DNA of 64,000 nt from Bradyrhizobium sp. NFR13. GTDB lineage: Bacteria; Pseudomonadota; Alphaproteobacteria; Rhizobiales; Xanthobacteraceae. The position numbers and the translations under genes are program-made. Location: assembly GCF_900114605.1 (NCBI RefSeq), contig NZ_FOTP01000004.1, positions 186,001-250,000 of the forward strand, given 5' to 3'. Shown piece after piece: positions 18,444 to 26,833 of the stretch (the first letter of the stretch is position 1; each line of letters opens with the position of its first letter). The notes below the pieces were generated by a model, which saw only the letters and a program-made list of their open reading frames with translations, had not been told where the DNA came from and made no database searches.

Positions 18444-19367
18444 TTAGACCGGATCCCAGCTGAAGATGTCAGCGGAACGGTCGAGCTTGTAGAAGGACGG
18501 CTTCAGTGCCGGCATGCCGTGCTCGGCGAGGGTCTGCGGGGTCCAGCCTTCGTCGCGATGGACCGAGCGCAGCGGGCGCGACTGGCCCATCAGGAAGATC
18601 TCGTTCATGCGCGCCGCGAAGATCTGCCCGGTAACGTCCTTGCCGGCGTCCGACAGTAGATAGGCGACGAGCGGTGCGATCTTTTCCGGACCCATGCGCT
18701 GGATCCGTTCGACGCGGGCCTTCTCGGCTTCGGTCTCGGTCGGGATGCTGCCGATCATGCGACTCCAGGCGAAGGGCGAGACGCAGTTCGAATTGACGCC
18801 GAAGCGTCCCATGTCGAGCGCGATGGACTTCGACAGGCCGACGATGCCGAGCTTGGCGGCCGCGTAATTGGCCTGGCCAAAATTACCGATCAGGCCCGAG
18901 GTCGAGGTGAAGTGCACGAACGAGCCGGAGTTCTGCTCGCGGAAGTAACGCGCGGCGGCATGCGAGGTGTAGAACGAGCCCATCAGATGGACCTTGATCA
19001 CCATCTCGAAGGCATCGATCGACATCTTGTGGAAGATCGCGTCGCGCAGGATGCCGGCATTGTTCACCACGCCGTCGATCTTGCCGTAGGTGTCCACGGC
19101 CTGCTTGATGATCTTGCTGGCCGGGATCGCTTCGGCAACCGACTCGAAATTGGCAACGGCGGTGCCGCCGGCCTTGGTGATTTCCTCGACGACCTGCTCG
19201 GCCGGCGCCGCGCCGTCGCCGCCTGAACCGTCGGTGCCGACGCCGGGATCGTTGACGACGACCTTGGCGCCTTCAGCGGCGCAGAGCATCGCAATGCCGC
19301 GGCCGATGCCACGACCCGCGCCGGTGACGACAATGACCTTGCCGTCGAGTGATTTGGTAGATGCCAT
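18444..19367 (-). CDS. SDR oxidoreductase, MFE-2/3-hydroxyacyl-CoA dehydrogenase-like
   Basis: 307 residues with the coenzyme motif TGAGRGIGRG (about 15-24), NNAGILRD, and a classical active site: Ser in TSTSG and YAAAK (about 168-172). The VNDPGVGTDGSGGDGAAPAEQVVEEI insert after the first strand and the long C-terminal extension (HRDEGWTPQTLAEH) resemble the (3R)-hydroxyacyl-CoA dehydrogenase unit of peroxisomal multifunctional enzyme 2 and its bacterial relatives. The ATG at 19367 follows AAGGAA. Together with the thiolase and OB-fold genes upstream on the same strand it fits a beta-oxidation-like or steroid/terpenoid side-chain pathway; a family A repeat separates it from the thiolase gene. 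Confidence 0.92.
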   Translation of the reverse strand: MASTKSLDGKVIVVTGAGRGIGRGIAMLCAAEGAKVVVNDPGVGTDGSGGDGAAPAEQVVEEITKAGGTAVANFESVAEAIPASKIIKQAVDTYGKIDGVVNNAGILRDAIFHKMSIDAFEMVIKVHLMGSFYTSHAAARYFREQNSGSFVHFTSTSGLIGNFGQANYAAAKLGIVGLSKSIALDMGRFGVNSNCVSPFAWSRMIGSIPTETEAEKARVERIQRMGPEKIAPLVAYLLSDAGKDVTGQIFAARMNEIFLMGQSRPLRSVHRDEGWTPQTLAEHGMPALKPSFYKLDRSADIFSWDPV

Positions 19368-19410
19368 GTGGTGGTTCCTTTTGGTGGTGGTTGTTCTTGA
19401 TTGGCTAGCT

Positions 19411-19545
19411 CGTCATTCCGGGGCGAACGCGGCGTCAGCCGCGGGCGAACCCGGAATCCCGAAATGGCTTGGCACTGTCGGAGACTCCAAGGTCGAGATT
19501 CCGGGTTCGCGACCGCCAAGTGGCGTTCGCGCCCCGGAATGACGA
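19411..19545. repeat. Intergenic inverted repeat, family A copy 1
   Basis: Ends are exact inverted copies: CGTCATTCCGGGGC at the left and GCCCCGGAATGACG at the right, with inner GAACCCGGAATCCCG / GAGATTCCGGGTTCGC arms. It lies between the SDR and thiolase genes. Confidence 0.9.
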
Positions 19546-19546
19546 G

Positions 19547-20686
19547 TTAGGCTTCGTTCGTAAAGATCACAGTCCCCGACGCAGCGAACATGCCGCCGAC
19601 GCCGTGGCACACTGATATCTTCGCGCCCTCGACCTGCGCCGGCGCGATGCCGCGCATCTGACGCACGCTCTCCTGCAGCGCATACATGCCGTACATGCCG
19701 GAATGCATATAGCTGAGGCCGCCGCCATTGGTGTTCATCGGCAGCTTGCCGCCGGGGCGGGTGTTGCCGTCGGCGATGAACTTGCCGGTTTCCTCATGCG
19801 GCATGAAGCCGAGATCGCCGAGACCATACAATGGCAAATGTGCGAAGGCATCGTAGATCATCAGGTGATCGACATCCTTATGCGTGATGCCGGCTTCCTG
19901 GAACGCGGTCGGTCCGGCCACGCGAAACGCGCGCGAGGAATCGAACGTCTCCATCTGGCTGACCATCGGTGTCTCCACGCTTTCGCCGGTGCCGAGAATA
20001 TAGACCGGCTTGTTCGGGAAATCCTTGGCTCGATCGGCTGACGTCAGGATCAGTGCGCCGCCGCCATCGGTGACGAGGCAACATTGCAGGATGCGGAACG
20101 GATAGGCGATCATCTTCGAGTTCAGCACGTCCTCGACGGTGATCGGCGCCTTCATCATCGCGCGCGGATTCTTCGCGGCCCATTCGCGCTGGAACACGGC
20201 GACCGAGGCGATCTGCTCATGGGTGATGCCGTGCGTCTTCATGTAGCGCAGCACGGGGATCGGGAACATGCTCGGCGGACCGTAGACGCCATAGGGCGCC
20301 TCGAACTGGCCCTGCAGGCTGTCGGCCGGAATCGAGCGCGGCAGTTTGCCGATCATCGACTTGCCCGACTCGGCATGCGTGATCAGCACGGTCTTGCACA
20401 GACCCGCTTCGATCGCGGCAGCCGCATGGCGAACATGCAGCATGAAGGAACAGCCGCCGACCGAGGTGCCATCGACCCAGGTCGGTGTGATGCCGAGATA
20501 ATGCGCGATCTGCTGCGGTGTCTCGACCGCGGTGGCGATGCCGTCGATATCCGAGAGCTTCAGCCCGGCATCCTTGATGGCGTTGAGCGCCGCATCCGCA
20601 TGGAGCTGGATCTGCGACATGTTCGGGATGACGCCGAGCTCGGTGGTCTCGGCTGCGCCGACGACGGCGACTGCGTTTCTGCGCAT
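19547..20686 (-). CDS. Thiolase, SCP-x/lipid-transfer type
   Basis: 379 residues from the ATG at 20686 (GAAGGG eight bases upstream); an extra 15-codon extension to 20731 overlaps the upstream gene. The protein belongs to the non-condensing, SCP-x-like thiolase branch: NAVAVVGAAETTELG at the N-terminus, the nucleophile region TSVGGCSFMLHV (Cys near 81), and C-terminal His motifs NTNGGGLSYMHSGMYG and SVCHGVGGMFA. Members act with an OB-fold/zinc-ribbon partner, encoded immediately upstream (20691-21104, gap of four bases). Such pairs cleave beta-keto acyl-CoA esters or act as aldol/retro-aldol enzymes on steroid side chains. The substrate is unknown. Confidence 0.92.
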   Translation of the reverse strand: MRRNAVAVVGAAETTELGVIPNMSQIQLHADAALNAIKDAGLKLSDIDGIATAVETPQQIAHYLGITPTWVDGTSVGGCSFMLHVRHAAAAIEAGLCKTVLITHAESGKSMIGKLPRSIPADSLQGQFEAPYGVYGPPSMFPIPVLRYMKTHGITHEQIASVAVFQREWAAKNPRAMMKAPITVEDVLNSKMIAYPFRILQCCLVTDGGGALILTSADRAKDFPNKPVYILGTGESVETPMVSQMETFDSSRAFRVAGPTAFQEAGITHKDVDHLMIYDAFAHLPLYGLGDLGFMPHEETGKFIADGNTRPGGKLPMNTNGGGLSYMHSGMYGMYALQESVRQMRGIAPAQVEGAKISVCHGVGGMFAASGTVIFTNEA

Positions 20687-20690
20687 GGTC

Positions 20691-21104
20691 TCAGCCCTTC
20701 GCCGGACGGAATACGGGGAGGGTGATGGCATCGTCGAGCTTCTCGAAGGCGACTTCGAGCTTCATGTCGAGCTCGAGCGCCTCCGGCGTCTGCGGGCAAT
20801 CGATGATGCTGCTCATCAGCCGCGGGCCTTCGTCGAGCTCGACCACGGCGATGGCATAAGGCGGCGTGAAACCGGGCGCTGCTGGCCGATGATTGATGAC
20901 GTAGCTGTAGAGGATACCCTTGCCGGAGGCCTTGAACACCGAGACTTTTCGCGAGGCGCAGCCGGGGCAGAACGGGCGCGGCGGGAAGTAGACATTGCTG
21001 CAATCGTCGCAGCGCTGCAGGCGCAGCTCGCCGGCTTTGGCGCCGTCCCAATAATGCTGGGTTTCAGGTGTCGGTTTCGGGCGCGCGCGGGCTGGTTCAG
21101 CCAT
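20691..21104 (-). CDS. OB-fold zinc-ribbon partner of thiolase (DUF35 family)
   Basis: 137 residues from the ATG at 21104. A zinc ribbon with Cys32-x2-Cys35 and Cys46-x2-Cys49 precedes an OB-fold (GKGILYSYVINHRP, PYAIAVVELDEGPRLMSSI). This is the DUF35 architecture, which pairs with SCP-x-like thiolases or MaoC-like hydratases and closes over the acyl-CoA. The gene ends four bases before the thiolase start, so the two are surely co-transcribed. The reading frame is open up to 21464, but the upstream part is unlike any family member. Confidence 0.92.
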   Translation of the reverse strand: MAEPARARPKPTPETQHYWDGAKAGELRLQRCDDCSNVYFPPRPFCPGCASRKVSVFKASGKGILYSYVINHRPAAPGFTPPYAIAVVELDEGPRLMSSIIDCPQTPEALELDMKLEVAFEKLDDAITLPVFRPAKG

Positions 21105-21318
21105 GTGTCGTGTTCTCTCCCTTGGACGGGGATTTGGCCCCGTTCGTTGTCCTCTGGATGGACATTCCACATTCCACCGGGGGCGGTCCAGCGCGCGTGC
21201 TGCATGGCCGTATCTGCTCACTGCGGGACGACGTGGAATTCCCCTTGGAAAACGTGCGAGGCTTGTCCCGCTGCAACCAGGCAGGGTAGGTTGGTACGGA
21301 TGGTTCAGGGAGCATGAC

Positions 21319-21651
21319 GTGAAGCTGCGCGAGATCGCCCATTCCCGCACAGGTGACAAAGGCAACATTTCCAACATCTCGGTAATTGCCTTTGACGCAA
21401 AGCTATATCCGTTGATAGTATCGCAGGTGACCGCCGCGCGCGTGAAGGCCCTGTTTGCGGGCATCGTCGCGGGCGAGGTGGTCCGCTATGAACTGCCCAA
21501 TCTGGCGGCCTTGAATTTCGTCATGGATCAGGCGCTTGGCGGCGGGGTGACGCGATCGCTGGCGCTCGATGCGCATGGCAAATCGCTCAGCTCCGCGCTG
21601 CTCGATCTGGAAATAGAGGACAGTTTCGGCGATACCGACCGGGCGCCGTGA
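21319..21651 (+). CDS. AtuA-related small protein (stand-alone AtuA C-terminal domain)
   Basis: 110 residues from a GTG at 21319, six bases after AGGGAG. The N-terminus LREIAHSRTGDKGNISNISV and the ALGGGVTRSLALDAHGKSL segment match the C-terminal domain of acyclic terpene utilisation protein AtuA, which also occurs as a separate polypeptide. It is divergent from the thiolase/OB-fold operon and immediately upstream of an amidase. AtuA's own role in citronellol/geraniol catabolism is not fully defined, so only a link to CoA-dependent degradation is suggested. The larger AtuA part is not encoded in this window. Confidence 0.8.
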   Translation: MKLREIAHSRTGDKGNISNISVIAFDAKLYPLIVSQVTAARVKALFAGIVAGEVVRYELPNLAALNFVMDQALGGGVTRSLALDAHGKSLSSALLDLEIEDSFGDTDRAP

Positions 21652-21691
21652 CCACTTGCGGGTCCGGCAAGACACACAGGATGCCGCGACC

Positions 21692-23056
21692 ATGAGCAAC
21701 GACTTCCACCAGACCGCACCGACCCTCGCCAGCCTGGCCGCCGATCTCGCCGCCGGCCGCACCACGTCCCGCAAACTGGTCGAAGCCTGTCTCGCCAAAA
21801 TCGCCGACCCGAAGGGTGAGGGCGCGCGCACCTTCATCCATGTCGACAAGGATGCGGCACTCGCCGCCGCCGACGCCATGGACGCGCTGCGCAAGGCCAA
21901 TGCCGCGCCGTCGCGCTATGCGGGCATTCCGATCTCGATCAAGGACCTTTTCGATATCAAGGGCCAGGTGACCCGCGCCGGTTCGCGCGCACTGGAAGAT
22001 TCCGCGCCGGCCGATGCCGATGCCCCGACTGTCGCACGCCTGCGCCGCGCCGGCTTCGTGGTGATCGGCCGCACCAACATGGTCGAATTCGCTTATTCGG
22101 GCATCGGCACCAATCCGCATTACGGCACACCCAAGGGCGCGTGGAAGCGCGAGGTCGGTCATGTGCCGGGTGGCTCATCGTCGGGCGCCGGCGTCTCCGT
22201 CCTCGATGGCATGGCACATGCGGCACTGGGCACCGACACCGGCGGTTCCTGCCGCATTCCCGCAGCCTTCAACGGCATCGTCGGCTACAAGCCGACCCAG
22301 CGCCGCGTGCCGCTCGACGGCGCGGTGCCGCTGTCCTTCACCCTCGACAGCATCGGTCCGCTCGCACGCTCGGTCGCCTGCTGCGCGGCGATGGACGCGG
22401 TGCTTGCCGGCGAGCCTGAGTTCGAGCTCACCCCGCGCCCGATCAAGGGCATGCGCCTTGCCGTGCCGACGACACTGGCGATGGACGATCTCGATCCCGT
22501 CGTCGCAGCCGCCTTCGAGCGCGCACTGAAAAAGCTCGCCGAGAAGGGCGCGATCATCGAGCGCATCGAGGTGCCTGAATTCAACGACATCGGGCCGATG
22601 AGCACCAAGGGCGGATTCACCGCTGCTGAATCCTATGCCTGGCATCGCTATCTCCTCGCCAGCAAGGGCAACGTCTATGATCCGCGCGTTGCGCTGCGCA
22701 TCCAGCGCGGCGAGACCCAGAACGCCGCCGACTATCTCGATCTCCTGCCCATGCGTCGTTCACTGATCGCGCGCACCGAAAAACGCATTGCGCCTTACGA
22801 TGCGCTGGTGCTGCCGACCTGCGCGATTACGCCGCCGTCGATTGCCGACATGGAAGACGACAAGGTGTTCTCCAAGCAGAACCTGATGGCGCTGCGCAAC
22901 TGCACGCTGATCAACATGATCGACGGCTGCGCCATTTCGTTGCCGATCCACGCAAAGGATGAAGCGCCTGTCGGCCTGATGCTGGCTGCCGCCGGCGGCT
23001 CCGACCGTCGCATCTTCGAACTCGCCGCGGGCATCGAAACCACCGTTCGCGGTTAA
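21692..23056 (+). CDS. Amidase (amidase-signature family)
   Basis: 454 residues from the ATG at 21692. The Ser-cisSer-Lys triad is intact: Lys in ISIKDLFD (about 84), cis-Ser in PGGSSSGAGVS (about 159-165) and the nucleophile in GTDTGGSCRIPAAFNG (about 186), followed by GYKPTQRRVP. The enzyme hydrolyses an amide or ester to ammonia/amine plus acid. No signal peptide is seen, so it is cytosolic. It starts 40 bases after the AtuA-related gene and ends 24 bases before the DUF2848 gene, making a three-gene operon. Confidence 0.93.
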   Translation: MSNDFHQTAPTLASLAADLAAGRTTSRKLVEACLAKIADPKGEGARTFIHVDKDAALAAADAMDALRKANAAPSRYAGIPISIKDLFDIKGQVTRAGSRALEDSAPADADAPTVARLRRAGFVVIGRTNMVEFAYSGIGTNPHYGTPKGAWKREVGHVPGGSSSGAGVSVLDGMAHAALGTDTGGSCRIPAAFNGIVGYKPTQRRVPLDGAVPLSFTLDSIGPLARSVACCAAMDAVLAGEPEFELTPRPIKGMRLAVPTTLAMDDLDPVVAAAFERALKKLAEKGAIIERIEVPEFNDIGPMSTKGGFTAAESYAWHRYLLASKGNVYDPRVALRIQRGETQNAADYLDLLPMRRSLIARTEKRIAPYDALVLPTCAITPPSIADMEDDKVFSKQNLMALRNCTLINMIDGCAISLPIHAKDEAPVGLMLAAAGGSDRRIFELAAGIETTVRG

Positions 23057-23080
23057 TCTCTAAAACCTGAGGATACACGC

Positions 23081-23770
23081 ATGACCACCGAGATCGCGTT
23101 CACGCTGGACGCAAAAGGCACCAAGACGCCGCTGACGCTCAAGATCACCCAGGGCGTCATCGCCGGCTGGACCGGCCGCGATCCCGTCGCGCGCGATCAT
23201 CACATCAAGGAACTCGAGGCGCTCGGCATCGCGCCGCCGGCCTCGACGCCGATCTACTACCGCTGCTCGGCGCGCCGTTTCACCACCGATGGCATGATCG
23301 AATGCACCGACGAGAATTCGTCGGGCGAAGTCGAGTTCTGCCTGATTGCGTCAGGCGGCAAGACCTATGTCGGCGTCGGCTCCGACCATACCGACCGCAA
23401 GGTCGAGACCTACAACATCACTGTGTCGAAGCAGATGTGCGACAAGCCGATCGCGCCGGTGGTGTGGGAACTGTCCGAACTGCTTCCGCACTGGGACCAG
23501 ATCATCCTGCGCTCCTGGGCGACCATCAAGGGCGAGAAGGTGCTGTATCAGGAAGGCCTGCTGAGCGGCATGCTGCCGGTGGCCGAACTGATCAAGAAGG
23601 GCTTTGACAGCGACAAGCTGCCCGACGGTACCGCCATGTTCGGCGGCACCTTCGCCGCCAAGGGCGGCATCCGACCGGCCGATCGTTTCGACTACGAGAT
23701 CGAGGATCCGGTGCTGAAGCGCAAGATCGGCCATGGCTATGATGTGAAGACATTGCAGGTGGTGGGGTAA
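23081..23770 (+). CDS. DUF2848 family protein
   Basis: 229 residues. The N-terminal AGWTGRDPVARDHHIKELEA, the PIYYRCSARRFTTDGMIEC segment and VGVGSDHTDRKVETYNITVSK are typical of DUF2848, a family often found next to amidases and hydantoinase-like genes in proteobacteria. The C-terminal half (GTAMFGGTFAAKGGIRP, FDYEIEDPVLKRKI) resembles fumarylacetoacetate-hydrolase folds in layout. No enzymatic role is established to my knowledge. It is the last gene of the operon with the amidase. Confidence 0.85.
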   Translation: MTTEIAFTLDAKGTKTPLTLKITQGVIAGWTGRDPVARDHHIKELEALGIAPPASTPIYYRCSARRFTTDGMIECTDENSSGEVEFCLIASGGKTYVGVGSDHTDRKVETYNITVSKQMCDKPIAPVVWELSELLPHWDQIILRSWATIKGEKVLYQEGLLSGMLPVAELIKKGFDSDKLPDGTAMFGGTFAAKGGIRPADRFDYEIEDPVLKRKIGHGYDVKTLQVVG

Positions 23771-23779
23771 CTATATCGT

Positions 23780-23892
23780 CGTCATTCTGGGGCACGCGCC
23801 TTCGCGCGTGAACCCGGAATCCCGACGTGTTCATCCCCATGACGAGATTCCGGGTTCGCGATCGCCAAGTGGCGCTCGCGCCCCGGAATGAC
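23780..23892. repeat. Intergenic inverted repeat, family A copy 2
   Basis: Left arm CGTCATTCTGGGGC (one change from copy 1), right arm GCCCCGGAATGAC, inner GAACCCGGAATCCCG and GAGATTCCGGGTTCGC. It occupies the 3' side of the DUF2848 gene. Confidence 0.88.
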
Positions 23893-23995
23893 AGTGAGAG
23901 GCATCCAGAAATCGGGTGGCTTCACCTACCCGTCTCCCCAAAATGGCCAACAGGCCATGACAACGTGATCGCGGCCGGATGACGGAGGCGATGAC

Positions 23996-24739
23996 ATGGT
24001 TTCACTCGCGAAGAAGCGCCCAGAAAACAATGACGCGCCGCAGGCGCGCGTCGATGCCATCGACTGGCAGCGCATCGGCGCCGAACTTGACGCCCAGGGC
24101 TGTGCGGTGTTCGAGAAATTGCTCACGCCCGATGAATGCCGTTACCTCGCATCGCTCTATCCCGACGATAGCCGTTTCCGCAGCCGCATCGTCATGGGCC
24201 GTCACGGCTTCGGCCGCGGCGAATACAAGTATTTCAATTATCCGCTGCCCGATCCGATCGCCGGCCTGCGTCCGGCGCTCTACGGACCATTGAGTACAAT
24301 CGCCAATCGCTGGAACGAGACGATGGGGATCGACGTTCGCTTTCCCACCAACCACGCCGCGTTTCTCAAGCGCTGTCACGATGCCGGACAGGTGCGACCT
24401 ACGCCGCTGCTGCTGCAATATGAAGCCGGTGACTACAACTGCCTGCATCAGGACCTCTACGGCGAGCATGTGTTTCCGCTGCAGGTCGCGATCCTGCTGT
24501 CGGAGCCCTCGGAGGATTTCACCGGCGGCGAATTCGTGTTGACGGAGCAGCGGCCGCGCATGCAGTCGCGCGCCGAAGTGGTAGACTTGCGGCAGGGCGA
24601 TGCGGTGGTGTTCGCCGTGCATCACCGGCCGGTTGCCGGCACGCGCGGCAGCTATCGCGTCAATCTGCGCCATGGCGTCAGCCGCGTGAAGTCGGGCCGG
24701 CGCCATACGCTCGGGGTGATCTTTCACGATGCGAAGTGA
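23996..24739 (+). CDS. 2-oxoglutarate/Fe(II)-dependent dioxygenase
   Basis: 247 residues with a double-stranded beta-helix. Iron ligands His151 and Asp153 (LHQDLYGEHVFP) and distal His226 (LRHGVSRV), with an Arg (GRRHTLGVIFHD) in place to hold 2-oxoglutarate. The N-terminal IDWQRIGAELDAQGCAVFEK and LLTPDECRYLASLYPDD are typical of prolyl-4-hydroxylase-like proteins that lie next to alkB in rhizobia and relatives. AlkB starts 21 bases downstream. The substrate may be a protein or a nucleic acid; nothing in the sequence decides. Confidence 0.9.
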   Translation: MVSLAKKRPENNDAPQARVDAIDWQRIGAELDAQGCAVFEKLLTPDECRYLASLYPDDSRFRSRIVMGRHGFGRGEYKYFNYPLPDPIAGLRPALYGPLSTIANRWNETMGIDVRFPTNHAAFLKRCHDAGQVRPTPLLLQYEAGDYNCLHQDLYGEHVFPLQVAILLSEPSEDFTGGEFVLTEQRPRMQSRAEVVDLRQGDAVVFAVHHRPVAGTRGSYRVNLRHGVSRVKSGRRHTLGVIFHDAK

Positions 24740-24760
24740 CGGGACGACTGAACAACCGAG

Positions 24761-25411
24761 ATGACCGACCTGTTCGCAGATATCAGGGATGATCAGCCTG
24801 CGCGCGAAGAGCTCGCCGAGGGGGCCGTTCTGCTGCGAAATTTCTTCGCCGCCGAACAGCCGGATGTGATCGCGGCGCTGCGCGTCATCGTGAAAGCCGC
24901 GCCGTTCCGTCATCTGATCACGTCCGGCGGTCACACCATGTCGGTCGCCATGACAAATTGCGGCCGCGTCGGATGGGTGTCGGATCCATCAGGCTATCGC
25001 TACGACCCCGTTGATCCCGACAGCGGCAAGCCATGGCCCGAGATGCCTGAGCCGTTTCGCGATCTCGCCGCACGTGCGGCGGTTCGTGCCGGCTTCGAGG
25101 CCTTCGTGCCGGATGCCTGCCTGATCAACCGCTACAAGCCAGGTGCAAAGCTCTCGTTGCACCAGGACAAGGACGAACTCGATCTGCGCGCGCCCATCGT
25201 CTCGGTTTCGCTCGGCCTGCCGGCAACATTCCTGTTCGGCGGTCTCACCCGCAGCGCGCCAACGAGGCGCTATCGTCTGACCCATGGCGATGTGGTGGTC
25301 TGGGGCGGCTCGTCGCGGCTGGCCTATCACGGCGTCGCGCCGCTGCCGGACGGCACGCACCCGGTCATGGGCGGCCAGCGCATCAACCTGACCTTCCGCA
25401 AGACGTGTTGA
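24761..25411 (+). CDS. alkB: DNA oxidative demethylase AlkB
   Basis: 216 residues. It is a Fe(II)/2OG enzyme that removes N1-methyladenine and N3-methylcytosine lesions. Iron ligands His134, Asp136 (LHQDKDE) and His190 (LAYHGVAP), plus Arg207 and Arg213 (RINLTFRK), line up with E. coli AlkB His131/Asp133/His187/Arg204/Arg210 at a constant offset of three. The nucleotide-recognition lid region (MTNCGRVGWVSD, GYRYDPVDP) is present. Co-transcribed with the 2OG oxygenase upstream and only about 65 bases ahead of an MFS permease. No Ada-type regulator is nearby. Confidence 0.97.
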   Translation: MTDLFADIRDDQPAREELAEGAVLLRNFFAAEQPDVIAALRVIVKAAPFRHLITSGGHTMSVAMTNCGRVGWVSDPSGYRYDPVDPDSGKPWPEMPEPFRDLAARAAVRAGFEAFVPDACLINRYKPGAKLSLHQDKDELDLRAPIVSVSLGLPATFLFGGLTRSAPTRRYRLTHGDVVVWGGSSRLAYHGVAPLPDGTHPVMGGQRINLTFRKTC

Positions 25412-25478
25412 ACGGCGCGCGTTGAACGCTTTCCTTGGCTGCCGCGACCATTCTATGGTCGGGCGGGGTGAGGGGACC

Positions 25479-26723
25479 ATGAGCGAGCAGGAACGAACCG
25501 GCACACAAGCCGTCTCCGGCAAAGCTGCGGGCATCTATCTCGCCGTCCTGCAACTGGTCTTCACGCTGGGCTGGGTCAGCTATGTGATCTATCTGCCGAA
25601 GCTCGCCGCCGATGCCGGCATTGCACCGACCGTCGTCATCTTCATCCTGATGCTCGATCAGGCGATCTTCACTGTTACGGATACGGCGATGGGTCTGGTT
25701 GCCGACAGGGTCGCGCGCGTGGTCGGCCGGCTCGGCCTCATTGTCGGCATCCTGATCGCGGTGTCCTGTGCAGCCTTCGTCGCGCTGCCTTTCGTTGCCG
25801 GGCAGGGACCGAAGGCGCAGGTCGCGCTGATCGCATTGATCGTGATCTGGTCGGCGACATCTTCCGCCTTGCGCGCGCCGCCGCTGACATTGCTTGGCAA
25901 ATATGCGGCGCGCCCATCGCGGCCATTTCTCGCGGCGTTGGCCATGCTCGGCTATGGCGTTGCCGGCGCGCTCGCGCCCTATCTCGGCACGACATTGCGC
26001 GGCGTCGATGCGCGGCTGCCTTTCGTACTTGCCGGCGTCGTCTTGCTGATCGTGACGCTGGCGCTGTCGCGCGTCGAGCGCGGACTCGTGCAGGTCAGCG
26101 CCCGCGAGGCAAAGGCTTTGCCGGCACAAGGCAAGGCGCTCGGCCGCATGCCCATGCTGTTCATCGCTGCGATGGTCATTCTCGCGCTCGGCTTCCAGCT
26201 GCATTTCAGCATCAACAGCGCGCCGATGTTCCTGCGCTTCGCCAAGCCGGCCGATCTGGAATGGCTGATGCCGATCTTCTGGATCGGATTCAACATCGCG
26301 ATGTTTCCGGCCAGCGCGGTGGTCAAGCGTCAGGGCGGCATCGTCGTCATTGGCGCCGCCGGATTGCTCGGCGCGCTTGCGGTGATCGGCGCGGAGTTCG
26401 CTGTGAATCTCAACATGCTGATCGCGGCGCAATTCATCGCCGGCGCGGCATGGGGCTGCATGATGATGAGCGCGGTGTCGGCGGCGATGGCGATCGGCGA
26501 GACCGGCGCCGAGGGCAAGGTCATCGGTCTCGTCTTCTCGGCGCTCGCGCTCGCAACCTTCGCACGCATGGCCGCCGTCGCCGGCGGATTGCAGAAGCTG
26601 CCGGACTATGCGCCGTTGCTGCACTGGGCGCCCGTCGCATGCTGGGCGGTCGCCGGTGCTGGACTACTGGCGCTCGCTGCGGTTCGGCTGCAGCGGCGGA
26701 GCGCATCGATACCAATCGTCTGA
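25479..26723 (+). CDS. MFS permease
   Basis: 414 residues from the ATG at 25479, with AGGGG immediately upstream; the frame is open from 25422. Twelve hydrophobic helices, with a GLVADRVARVVGRLGLIVGI loop 2-3 that resembles the glycoside-pentoside-hexuronide/sugar-symporter branch of MFS more than drug exporters. The central cytosolic loop is short (VSAREAKALPAQGKALGRMP). No neighbour points to a substrate: alkB is upstream and a Liv-type binding-protein gene is downstream under separate control. Confidence 0.85.
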   Translation: MSEQERTGTQAVSGKAAGIYLAVLQLVFTLGWVSYVIYLPKLAADAGIAPTVVIFILMLDQAIFTVTDTAMGLVADRVARVVGRLGLIVGILIAVSCAAFVALPFVAGQGPKAQVALIALIVIWSATSSALRAPPLTLLGKYAARPSRPFLAALAMLGYGVAGALAPYLGTTLRGVDARLPFVLAGVVLLIVTLALSRVERGLVQVSAREAKALPAQGKALGRMPMLFIAAMVILALGFQLHFSINSAPMFLRFAKPADLEWLMPIFWIGFNIAMFPASAVVKRQGGIVVIGAAGLLGALAVIGAEFAVNLNMLIAAQFIAGAAWGCMMMSAVSAAMAIGETGAEGKVIGLVFSALALATFARMAAVAGGLQKLPDYAPLLHWAPVACWAVAGAGLLALAAVRLQRRSASIPIV

Positions 26724-26746
26724 TGCTTTCCGCGCGTCGGAATTCG

Positions 26747-26766
26747 ATTTAATCGATCGATTAAAT
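26747..26766. promoter_or_regulatory. Perfect 20-bp palindrome upstream of solute-binding protein
   Basis: ATTTAATCGATCGATTAAAT reads identically on both strands. It is an AT-rich island in the 110-base gap before the binding-protein gene at 26834 and 68 bases from that start, a typical operator position and size for a GntR or TetR dimer. Confidence 0.6.
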
Positions 26767-26833
26767 TTCGCTGGCCAAGGCATTCGGCCGCCATTACGCT
26801 TTCCTCAATAAAAACCAGAACGAGGAAACGACA

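Noticed and set aside
25486-25511. Second EcfG-like GGAAC-N16-CGTC motif
   Set aside because: Lies inside the MFS gene and lacks the last T of CGTT.
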